From: Chara braunii
Taxonomy: Eukaryota > Streptophyta > Charophyceae > Charales > Characeae
Length of the DNA: 22,500 nt
Direction: 5' to 3'
NCBI GenBank assembly: GCA_003427395.1
Contig: BFEA01000281.1
Span: 1,639,653-1,662,152 of the forward strand
Positions 1-10,608 of this stretch are shown here, piece by piece. The notes below the pieces were generated by a model. It saw only the letters and a program-made list of their open reading frames with translations, did no database searches and was not told where the DNA came from. The translations under genes were made by a program, and so were the position numbers. Positions within the stretch are counted from its first letter, which is position 1. Each line of letters starts with the position of its first letter.

Positions 1-1115
1 CAGTCCAAGCACAATACATTAAGAAGAAGAAAAAAAAAAAAAAAAAAAGAATTCTGAAGAGAAACATGTTTTAAAAAGTCGCATTACGAGCACAACTTTT
101 GGCTGAGGATCACCTCAAAATCCAATTGTTGAAGTAGACAACGAGAGTTAAGATGTGAACCATTTTAACTCCTTTGAAACCTGTTTATGTCTACTTGATG
201 CCCCCTGACCCCCCCTGGGTGAAGGCGGGATTATGTCTTCTCTGACGAAGCAAGTCCTGGCCTGAAGGCATAAGTTTCTCGAATCCTTGCTTTTTCTGGA
301 ACCTCTCTGGTTCTCCTGGGCAGGTGAGCTCCTGTCTGGCTGCCTGACTGCGCTGATCGGTAGCCTAGACCTTAGGTGAATTCCCCACTTTACCCAGCAG
401 ACAACCTATTTGACTCGCATGAAACGCTCAACCGGCAATGGTAACTTGTGTAACAGCATAAAGCATGCAGACGGCAGTGGTGAAACCTTCGGTGTGGGAG
501 CGTGATGCTTGGCTATGTCAATTCTGAGACCTATCGCATGGCGACAGTTGTCCCTTTCTGTGAGGATGAAAATGTGATCATGGTTATTGTGACACTGTGG
601 CAATAACAGGCATGATCATGGGCAGCGCATGGCAGGATTTTGAGACTCACAATTTTGATCTGGCTGTGGGAGGTGGGTGTGATAAATGAGTTGCTTGCAG
701 ATGATGATGGGATGCAATGAGGCACTGGTGAAAAAAGTATCAACCAGGACAATGGTAAATGGGAGAAGACTAAACACGGCAAGAGAAGGCGCTGAAATCA
801 CACCGAAACTGAAAAAAGAAACAAAATGAAATGCGGTAGTCTCACATTCCTGTATGGATAGCGCAACATTGTGCTGGGCAATTCCATGGCAGTGAGTTAA
901 AGGCCTGATAACAATCACATGAAAATGAAATATTGAAAAACAAAATCTCATTTGCTCTTCGCCACCTTTTCTTTCCGGAGTACTTGGCTATGCAATCTTC
1001 ACTCTGGTCTTGACTAAGCCTTTCCCTCCATTTGTACCCCACATCTACCTCCCCCTGCGTTTAGTGCAGCCAGGTGCAGGTGGTGCTGTGAGAAAGAGTA
1101 CGTTTTTGGGCGGCA
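1..1115. other. upstream non-coding stretch, probably intron
   Basis: No coding region is recognised on either strand. A poly(A) tract lies near 29-48. Open frames here are short and have no recognisable protein features. Because the first PP4R3 exon seen in the window starts at a splice acceptor (3397-3398), this stretch is inferred to be part of a preceding PP4R3 intron. A very short exon could still be hidden. Confidence 0.5.
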
Positions 1116-1116
1116 G

Positions 1117-1226
1117 ACACACACACACACACACACACACGCAGACGCACGCACACACACACATACCCACGCACATGCACACACACACACACACACACAC
1201 GCACAAGAGAGAGAGAGAGAGAGAGT
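1117..1226. repeat. (AC)n / (GA)n microsatellite
   Basis: An interrupted AC-dinucleotide tract (about 1117-1204) passes directly into a GA tract (about 1206-1226). Long open frames crossing it in three frames are simple translations of the repeat (His-Thr or Cys-Val runs) and are not genes. Confidence 0.95.
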
Positions 1227-1924
1227 ATGAGGGGATATGCTTCATTTCTGCTCTTTTTTTTGTTATTCTCTCAAGGGGACTAAACCAAGTGAGTTGGGGG
1301 GAAGAGGGGGACAGGAGCAGGGTTGAGGCAGAGGGAGGGAGAACATTAGGGATGCTCTCGCTTTTGTTCGTATTGCCCGCATGTTCATTTTTGTGGACCA
1401 AGACAGAAAATGTGGGGCTCAACACACAACCCTTGAAACTGCGAAATGTTCCAAGAGCTGTCAGACATTTTCAAGAGTTTTTGCCCCTTCACCACATAGC
1501 AGTTTTGTGAGAGGGACTCTTGTGGACGCTATAAGCCATTGTTATGAATAAAGGACAGATAAGTCTTTGTTTTCTCTTGGTGACGTGGGACTGAGCACTC
1601 TGCAAACCTCAACTCTTGATTTAGGCATGTCAATAGGAGCTCGTGAAACCCTCTTTGGACGCCTCTTGAAAGTTTTTGTCTGGCAATGATTTCAAGAAGG
1701 TTTTATGGAGATGACGAAACTCTTGAAAATACTAAGTGTTGTGGTGAGGCCCCTCAGCACAGTGCATAGCATTGTGACGCACGAAGAGCACCACTGGTCC
1801 TGAGCACTGAACCTATTTTGTAGAACCTTTATACTTCCACATCACAGCAAAGTGTTGGGAAATGTCATGTAACAAAAATAAGAACAAAGTTACAAAGGAA
1901 TAAAGCACGGAGACCCTAGTTGCG
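1227..1924. other. non-coding stretch, nothing recognised
   Basis: No gene, RNA or element is recognised. Composition is mixed, with a purine-rich part near 1290-1350. It probably belongs to the intron upstream of the first visible PP4R3 exon. Confidence 0.45.
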
Positions 1925-2102
1925 CTTGCCAGCTCGCCATTTTAACAGAATACGTGATATCCAATGAAACCTTCAAAAAAGGGAGGAAAGATACAACCCC
2001 TGGCATCAAGAAAAGTTGGGTTTATTGACAAGAAAATAGAAAAAGGAAAAAAAAGAGATTCAACACCTTGCATCTCAAAGAATAAGATTCAACTCCCAGG
2101 TG
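1925..2102 (+). repeat. dispersed repeat A, copy 1
   Basis: This stretch is clearly similar to 9747-9908 in the same orientation. Shared blocks include CCAATGAAAC, CAACCCCTGGCATC, AAAAGTT, GACAAGAAAA and CTTGCATCTCAAAGAATA. Both copies lie next to GA-rich DNA, but on opposite sides. No terminal repeats or coding capacity are seen, so the class of element is unknown. Confidence 0.75.
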
Positions 2103-2117
2103 TGGGGGAAGGAGGAG

Positions 2118-2172
2118 GGGTAGAGAGAGAGAGAGAGAGATGGGGAAAAAGGGGGGTTGGGGGGGGGGATAG

Positions 2173-2211
<39 letters not shown>

Positions 2212-2225
2212 GATAGAGAGAGGAG
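2118..2225. repeat. GA, G and GATA microsatellite
   Basis: A GA run is followed by G-rich sequence (2150-2168) and a GATA tetranucleotide array (about 2168-2216), then more GA. Minus-strand open frames with Ser-Leu and Ile-Tyr-Leu-Ser runs are products of the repeat. Confidence 0.95.
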
Positions 2226-3200
2226 AGAGTAGCAGTGGGTAGAGTTCATTTTCGAGATTAGCAAGGACCCAAGGAGGAAATATGGAAATGCTTGGAGGTA
2301 AGGAAAATTTAACAACATGAAGCTGCAGTCGTGGAGGCGGAGACGCAGAAGATTTCAAAAGGATTACAAGAGGAAGGAAGAGCTGGAAAGGAGGATGGCA
2401 GTAAGAGTAGGTTGCAGGCAGAAGCATAATGAGGGCGAAGGGAAGTAGGGGAGCGTGGAGAAGGAGCACACAGTGCGAGGAGGGAAGAACAAACTTAAAA
2501 AGGGTAGTTTCTGCCTGTTGTGGCATTTGTGCTGGAAGAGCCCTCTACCCATAATTTCTTTATTTCCATGCTAGGTTTGATTGGCCTGGGTGCTCCAGGT
2601 CTGGGGAGGCAGGTGTTCTAGGTTTGTATGTGTAATGACGTCAGGGTGACATTGTTGCATGTTTAATATTTATCGTGGTTTTGACGTGCGCCTTCCACAC
2701 GAGCCCGAAGCTTGAGAATCCACGCGGCACTAGATTGCCTGAGAAGGTACTCACGCAAGGACCTAAACCTTGATCCCGTAGTAAGAATTGTCCTGTGCGG
2801 ACCCCCTTAAGGGAATCAGCCCCAATAGTCGGTGCTGGGGTGCTATTCCACGATAAATCAGGGCATGTAAAGCAGTGCATATTCCACGAACTGTCACTCA
2901 ACCCACCTGTGTTGTCTGCTGCAAAGGATGCATCAGCTACTGTACCTCGATTTCAAATTCCAAAATTTATTGTACGTTGTTGATCATCTTCACTGCGTAC
3001 AAAGGCAAGAGAACTCCCACCTAGCGCATGGACTGCTTGGTAGTGTTCCATGTCGCAGTGTTGATTTTCTTCCCCGCTTTCAGCAGAGGAGAACTCGTGT
3101 CGATCACCTCGCACATTCAGTTCAGATTTCCGTTTCGCATATCTTACCAAGTTTTGCTATGGAGGATCCCCTAGGTGTTCATTGTGTGATAGACCGTTAA
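2226..3200. other. non-coding stretch, probably intron
   Basis: No recognisable exon or RNA gene. A purine-rich segment lies at 2230-2500. The PP4R3 segment that should precede the exon at 3399 was looked for here and not recognised. Confidence 0.45.
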
Positions 3201-3311
3201 CTACCGTCTTCGCCCGAATAGAATGACCGGTCATTATCGCTGCATCTGGACCGAAATTTGTGCCAAATACCGCTATAATGACTGGTCGTTCTATTCCGGT
3301 GAAGACGGTAG
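3201..3311. mobile_element. MITE-like inverted-repeat element, copy 1 (111 bp)
   Basis: The two ends form an inverted repeat: about 35 of the outer 41 bases pair, starting CTACCGTCTTC on the left and ending GAAGACGGTAG on the right. If the terminal repeat begins at CCGTCTTC, each end is flanked by TA, the target duplication typical of Tc1/mariner (Stowaway-like) MITEs; that class is inferred. A second 111-bp copy lies at 6711-6821 and a shorter one at 7617-7717. There is no coding capacity. It sits 87 bp upstream of a PP4R3 exon. Confidence 0.75.
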
Positions 3312-3398
3312 GTCTGAAGAGTCTAAACTCGTTGGACATGTGCACTGGCGGGTGTTGATTGTGACCCGATCCTCTGATGTTTGTCTTACTTCGTGCAG

Positions 3399-3491
3399 GT
3401 GAAAGGAATGCTTACGCCATCGGAAGGAGGGCTGCAGGTGCAGTTGCTGGAAATGATGAGGATGCTTCTGGACTCGGAGACAATGGAAGAG
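3399..3491 (+). CDS. PP4R3: PP4R3 exon (window exon 1)
   Basis: 31 codons, phase 0 at both ends; acceptor CGTGCAG|GTG and donor GAAGAG|GTGTGA. It encodes VKGMLTPSEGG and then VQLLEMMRMLLDSETMEE (window residues 1-31). This matches the family segment that in human reads as VQLMGLLRTLVDPENM, and the VKGM start is plant-like. It forms helices of the SMK-1 / armadillo-like repeat region. The donor is a weaker match than GTAAGT, but the phase and the fit to the next exon support it. Confidence 0.88.
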
Positions 3492-5216
3492 GTGTGATCC
3501 TGTCCTGGGTGTCCAATACCACGAATACTGAATTCTGTTTTTTACAACGCTCCACAGGCTCCATGGTGATCTGTCTGGCTCTGGATGACTCTCTTGCTCA
3601 ACACAAATGGGGTACTTGAATAAGAATGATGTTGAATGTCAGCACTGAGATTATGTCGAGGCGTGCTTTAGGACTTGTCATTGTTGATTGTACCACCCTA
3701 CCAATATGAGGGCCTCTGGTCTCTGGGGAAACCCAGGGGCCAGGGGCCTTTTTTTTTGGCCCCAACTCTGGGGAGCAGGAGTCCTTGTGTGGTCTTTGAT
3801 GCGCAAACCCTCCTGGATCTGCAGTTTCATCGCATGCAATCGAAATAACAGGCAGTTCGGAGCATCGAGGGGGAATCCCCTGTTGTGCCTCCATTTACGT
3901 GGGAAAGAGGTGCCATGCGTCACATGCAGAGCAAGTGGATTATGCACCAGGAGAAGCTACACGTAAATTGTCCCCTAGTGCTTTCATGACTGATTAATGG
4001 CCTAATGGATGGCATCGTAATGTGAAGACTTTGTCTGCAGTAGTCAATATCGTCTGCAAACAATGGAGTTGGTCAAAAGGACCAAGAATTAAAAATGTTT
4101 CTGAAACATTCATTTTCATACACCTGCAAGCAAGGAGACATGCATCATCCATAGGATACAGCTGGTTAACCCCTTTAACATGCATGTCTCCTTGCTTCCC
4201 AGTCTCTGTTAAAGGGGTTTACCAAGGGTACAACTGTACCCCTCAGGATTCAAGTCAAACATTTAGCAACACAGCTGGGAATCCATAGAACAGTGCCATT
4301 GTGATCCCCCTCCCCGTGTTTGAGAGCTGTGTCCGACCGTGTAAGCGTCATCGGGTAGGCAGGTCTTTGATGTGGCATAGTGTGATCATGAGTTCTGATG
4401 CCACATTGGTAGGATATCGCTCTTTCAGTTGGTATTCAAGATGTGTCATATGGGGGATTTGTAACTTGGTTGTGTTAATCTACCAAGTGCAGTGGAAAAA
4501 AATGTATGGAGTTATTGCTCTGCTGGTGCTGTAATTGCTAACATTGATCAGGTCCCCTTGGTGTGTCGTCTCTTTCGCCGTGTGCAGTCTGAGACTAGTT
4601 CATTCCTGGAAGTATTTTATGACAAGTACATAGACAAACTGGTGGGTGCACTGACAGCAGGCTGCTCTGTAAATCACCATTCTTCGTCAAGGCCGGTTAT
4701 TCCAAGCGCAGTATCATCTGGTGCTGGAGGAGGGAATGGCGCCATAGCAGGTGCTGGGGATTGCTCTTCCATCTCAGCAGAGATTCTGAATAACATTTGC
4801 GAGCTCCTGTGTTTCTGTGTGCAACATCACGGCTTCCGAATCAAGTGAGTAACAAGTGGACTTCATTACGCTCTTTGCGTCCTCCTGTTTTGAGCTCTGA
4901 TTGTTTGCTTATGCTTGTTGTGGCCATATTGGTGCCAAACGCTCTGAGGGGCCTTGCACTAAGTTGCACATAAAAAGATCATGTTAACACGAAGTATATT
5001 ACCTAAAGGCAGATGGAGATGAACATGGTAGGTTTGTGTTATCATTGAGACAGAGAACAGTTGTCATGTGCTTTTGTGAGCGAGTGATTGAATCTTTAGT
5101 TAAACTCTTACCGAGATTTGGGGCTTTAATAGGTTGCGTACTTGATGTGTGCAGCATGTTTTCCGCATCGTTGATCATAGAGATTACCACGGTAGAATCA
5201 GTGACTGATGCGAATC

Positions 5217-5253
<37 letters not shown>

Positions 5254-6038
5254 TGACTCCTTTTCGATCTACATACCAAGGTTTTTGATTGAATGTGGAT
5301 CCAATCAGAGACACATTACCAAAAGCGCAAAGGGCTGCCGTAGCATGGGTTGGTAAGGTGCATAACAAAATCACACACACAAAAAAAAAGAGACAATCCT
5401 GTCTTTCTCTCTAGCCTCAAAACTGGAGGAGCTAAGAGTGTGGAACCCTTGATGTGCCGACCACGGCAGCAATAGCAACAACATTGGCGGGAGTTGCAGA
5501 TGCAGCATTTTAGAAGGGCAGCTCTCATGTCGCGCTACACAATGGGTAGTGAATAGGGGGCTCAGTTTGTGAAATTGCGACCAAGCATGTAGGGCTTGAC
5601 GTCGACCAGCAAGGAAGAAGGGGTGGAAGGGATGGAAGAACTTGAAGAAATAGTGGAAGACCGAAACAGAAAGGGAAGGGGATAGAGGGTCATGATTTAG
5701 AGGTCAAATAAGTGGAATGAAGGGCGGAAAAGGATGATGAACCGTATGCGGAAAGCAAGAAGTTAAAAACATGCATATATAAGTTGGAAATGAAGAAAGT
5801 TCAAGAAACAGATGAAGTGAATAATAAAAGAAGGAAAAACGAAAGGCGTCAGATGGCCAGAAAAAAAAGGTGATAAGGAAATAACAACTGTGTGTGTTGG
5901 TGCAGAAGCTCAAAGCGTAAGGGGAGAACAGCACCCCTTGTAACCATGAGTTTTGATATCCTTTGCTCTGCATCTGGGTTGTTCAGGGGTTGTTGTGTCA
6001 GAACTGCACTGTATCATAAAACTTCCACGAAAGAAACC

Positions 6039-6103
<65 letters not shown>

Positions 6104-8506
6104 CTCTCTCCAAGGAATATGCTGCGGAAGAGAATGTAGGGCATGCCGCTGTTTTAATAGGAATCAAACCACCCAAACACAAAAAAAAGGAAAACTGTGC
6201 TGAGAAGAATGGACTATAGGATCTGAAAAAGAGGTCAAATAGATTAGGTGCTGATTTTTCTGTGGAACAACAATAAAAAATGGAATAAAATGCCACCGCA
6301 AATGGGAACACTTTGTGTGCTTTTGTTTTTCATTTTTGTGGAAATGGTTCGACCAGTAGGCCAAAAGGATACTTGTGAAACAGTGCAACCGGTTCCCCAG
6401 ATCACATGCCTCGGGAGACTGGTGGTTTAAGTTAGCTGAAGTGAGGATTGGAGGCTTGCGTTATGGAAAGCCTTCGGACTTATGCGGTTTACGAATAGGT
6501 GATCTTATTATAAACAAGTTATAAGGCTTCTGATGATAGGATTGGCCGATGCATGAGCGATGGAAGTGGTGGGCTGCAGCCCTGGATGAGTTTGAATATG
6601 CACGCTGTACTACTGTTGGCGAAAGCTCCGGACTAGACCTGTGGTCCTATGCCTGCCAGGAAAGTATTCAGAAAGGAAGTTTCTTCGGCTCTGCACTTCC
6701 CAGAGGTCTACTACTGTGTTCCCCGGAATAGAACGTACGGTCATTGTAGCTGCATTTGGGCCAATTTTTAGTCTAGATACGGCCATGAGGACAGTAAGTT
6801 CTTTCCAGGGGAAGATGGTAGTTTGTGACTGTGTGAGGTATGAATGCATCATGAATACTGATTTTGAACCTCCTGTACATCTTATCCATGACAGATACTA
6901 TGCCTTGAGGCATAACGTGGTGGAGAAAGTCCTGCGACTGACACGGAGGAGGGAAAAATACCTTGTCGTTGCTGCCGTACGCTTCTTGAGGACCTGTGTT
7001 GGACTGAAGGTACATTTTGTTTGAATACAATTGCAGAATGTTGCTGTTTTGTGATCCTGCCCATTTGCCAGTGTCTTCCCTTTGTTTTTTAAGTTATTTC
7101 TGAATATAATGAATGAAAAGAACAGCCGCACGGGCTAGAAATTGGGATCGGCATCCCATAGCTGCTCTTGCATCCTGTTACAGATTTTGAGGGAAAGACG
7201 TTATATGTTCATCATAGCGATGAGGAGACATGTCACTGAACTCTGTCTAGCCAGGCCTGAAAATGCCCTGCATGCATACAAAAAAAAAGAACTGGTGCGA
7301 GCGTGCCAGTCATTTGGTCCGGCACCCCGCCCCCCGAAAAATGCTGCCGGAAATGAGGTGCATATTTGTTTTTCGAGTGGGGAATCCGAGCAAAATCTTA
7401 GAAGAACGCAGATATTGCCGCCCATTATTGAAAATGTTCCAATTGTCAGCTCTGGGCACCATCAGTTGGAACGAAGTTCAGTGGGACTAACAAGCATTCT
7501 AATGATCTAACGGGTATTCATATATCATGTGTGTCGTGATTGTCTGAGGCTGTCTAGTCAGCGTGGTTCTTCAGAAAAGGCTACTGGGTGAGTCCTTAAA
7601 TGCACTCTTACCCAGTCTACTGTGTTCACACGAATACAGCATCATGACTCTATGGGACTGGAAGATAGCTTGGCACATTCATGATGAGGGTGTGTTGTAT
7701 TCAGGGGAAAACGGTAGCCTGACGTGATGCCAGTAATCTACTACCTTCAATGAAAGTTTTTCCGGTCGGGTGTAATATTAGGTCGTGACCCATCCCGACC
7801 AGATTGTGCCCGAGATGGGCCGTCCGTTAAGCTTCCGGCATCTATCAACGGCATGCCGAAAAATGCGACTCAGAACACGTCGGGGATTGGAAAGTACTGT
7901 CCGCATTTGATTCCAACTGGCCGAAAGCAATGTAATGATGGGCCGTGGCGGGCCTTGAACCCGATACAAAGTGAACAAAAATTGTGTCCATGTATCTTTC
8001 GGGCCGCCTTAGGGAAGGTTCATTTGAATCTTTTCTTCTTTTGAGTGGTGGGCCGAGGCCCGCTTTGTCAGGGCTGTGTCGTTTAGTCTTTTGTTTTGTC
8101 GGTTTTGCGTTCTTTTTTTGTGCTGTTTTGGGATTTGTGTCGGAGGGCCTCCTTTACGCTCACCAAAAGTGCAAAATGAGAATGAAAATTCCCCTAAGAC
8201 AATGCAATTCTTTTCTCTCGCGTGGCGTGGCGAGGCGAGATCCCCCATTTGTTTACAACATTTGGGAACCGCATAAGTTGTGGGTTCGAACTTAGGTCTG
8301 AATTTCAACAGTTCATCAGTGTGCCAACTTAGCAGGGCACACCAGTCTCCGTAGAGTCGCTTGGTCCGCCCAGAAGAAGAAGGCCAGACGTGTGTGGGTA
8401 TTCAAGTTTTCGAGGGCTGCCATGAGAGCAAAGGTGGGCAAACGGCGGCGGCTGTTTGAACTCGCCACGAATGTGCCATCGGGCTGCGTTCAAACAGCTA
8501 GCAGAG

Positions 8507-8542
<36 letters not shown>

Positions 8543-9508
8543 TCTCTCTCTCTCGCTCTGTGTTTGCCTGCGGTGTTGTGATTGAAGATGTGGAGCGTTG
8601 TGCATCTTCTTTCCCTCGCCCCCCCCCAGAAGGGAAAGCAGGAGAGTCATTATGATAGGGTGAAGTATGGAGGGTGAGTTTGCCGTTCTGGAGGAGGAGC
8701 ACGTGGAGGGGCCTTAAATGGCAGGAGAATGTAAATCAGGGTCGCAAAAAGGATGGGCAGTGCTGATTGGGAGAGGACCGAGGAGGAACATGTCGAGGAG
8801 GGTCCTAAATGGCAGGAGGATGTAGGTCAGGGGCCCAAAGGGGATGGGCAGTGCTGATTGGGAGGGGACCGATCAGGATGCGGGATAGAGAGGAGGCGGT
8901 TGGAATGTCAGCCAATCAAGGTGAGGATGTAGGATCTGATGAAGTGCAGGGGAAAGAAGGCCAAGGCAACAGGGTAATGAATGCAGGTTGTGTGGGGGGG
9001 CATCGAGACAAGGTGGGGAAAAAGAGATTGCAGAGCACAAAAAGGATCTCAGAACGGAGAGAAAGGAACAGGTAAGGAAAGGAGAGAGCAGGGTAATGAC
9101 GAAGGGCCTGGATCGTGTGAGGGGTAGGGTAAATGTGAAAATGTAGGTGACGCAGAGAGAGAGAAAGAGCGACTGACAAAGAAGAGGAAAGGATATACCA
9201 GATCTGCAAGGCCCATGGCGAGCGTTGGAGAGAGGATATCGAAGAGGATCCCAACAGATCTGCAGGGGCCACGTCGAGTGTTTGGAGAGACGATCTTGAA
9301 GAGGATCCATGGAGGATAGAAAGGCGTGGAAAAAGATGGGAAAGGAGAGGCAACAGACACAGGACAGGGAGAGGAGAGCATGGGCAAAAGTGGATTGGTG
9401 GGGGAAGATCGGAAGTGGGATGGAGGGCACAAGTTGAGAGATTGATCGGCCAAGCGGAAGGGTGGCAAATGAGAAGGAAGAAAGGGAAAAAGGCGAGCGG
9501 GTAGGGGT

Positions 9509-9542
<34 letters not shown>

Positions 9543-10576
9543 CGGGGGGGGGGGGGGAGAGGCCGTATGAGGGAACACAGCAATAGACGTCGTTCAAAAT
9601 ATTGATCCAGCAGTATTCTTCCTTTCCTCTCTCTCTCTCTCTACTGCATCTCTCTCTCTCTCTCTCAATGAACAGAGAGAAAAAAGGGGTGTTTCTGGCT
9701 TGCCTTCTCTCTTGAGGTTCGGAATTCGAACAGCCAAGGGAGATTGCCTCGCCAGCTGCTATTTGGACAGAATTCTGGACATCCAATGAAACTGTCAAGA
9801 AAGAAACAAAAGGTTCAACCCCTGGCATCGACAAAAGTTAGGCTCATCGACAAGAAAAAGAAAAGAGAGATTCAACCCCTTGCATCTCAAAGAATAGGAT
9901 TGAATCCGTTTTCAATCTGGAGAAACGTCTGCCCCCTCCCAGCTGGACCAAAATGTCTGGAGGCACCAGCCAGAAGAAAAGAAGAGTGCCGTGCTGGCGT
10001 TTTGCAAAGCTTGGCACGCAGGGGGACTCGTCCCTGCAAAAAGTGGTGCAGATGTACTGGTGGGTTAAGCATTCGGTAGGAGAACAGAACTCGAGAGCAA
10101 CGTCTGCCCCCTCCTAGCTTAATATGAGTTAAGGAACTACGCCCTTCTTACCCCAAAAGAGGAATTCCTATCCTGCCAGTATACTTTTCGTGGCAGGCTT
10201 GTGTGAGAGACCTTTGCTGCCGAGAGTACCCATTTCTCATGCAGTATTTCAGAGAAGCCAAGAGCCATTTACTCTTGATGATATGCTACAGGGAAGCTAA
10301 GTAGCCAAGAAGCCTAGTATTTCAGAAAGCAATCACAGCACGGTATTGTTCATCAGTTGCCATCAGGTATTTGCAGTTCTTCTTTTCCTTTCTTTTCGAT
10401 ATACGAAATTTTATGCATGTCATCCTCGCACAGGGGCTGTGCTAAACTTCCCTGTATCGTTGCAGTTTTAATGGATGTCTCGAAGGACAGGTATGTACAA
10501 ATCTAACGAAAGTAATAGATTAAGAGTATGTCTCGAGAACGGAATTTGTTTAATTAAGAAAAAAATGTGTATCCGT

Positions 10577-10608
<32 letters not shown>

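Larger units (their letters stand above)
4845..6894 (+). other. PP4R3 intron (window intron 2)
   Basis: Phase 2 intron, 2050 bp, GTGAGT...CATGACAG. It contains a mitochondrial rRNA fragment (5184-5264), a purine-rich stretch (5600-5880), a CT microsatellite and MITE copy 2. No gene recognised in the rest. Confidence 0.85.

Noticed and set aside
1010-1510. 166-codon plus-strand open frame
   Set aside because: Half of it is His-Thr repeats from the AC microsatellite; no family features in the rest.
4552-4587. Earlier acceptor for window exon 2
   Set aside because: It keeps frame but adds VPLVCRLFRRVQ, which has no counterpart in the family; the later TGTGCAG site joins conserved blocks directly.
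5184-5264. A working rRNA gene
   Set aside because: Only the last 80 or so bases are present, with changes, inside an intron.
8873-9834. Long minus-strand open frames (over 200 codons) in three overlapping frames
   Set aside because: All are Pro/Ser/Leu runs from GA/CT-rich DNA and tandem duplications inside a PP4R3 intron. Two frames open over the same stretch show that composition, not coding, keeps stops away.
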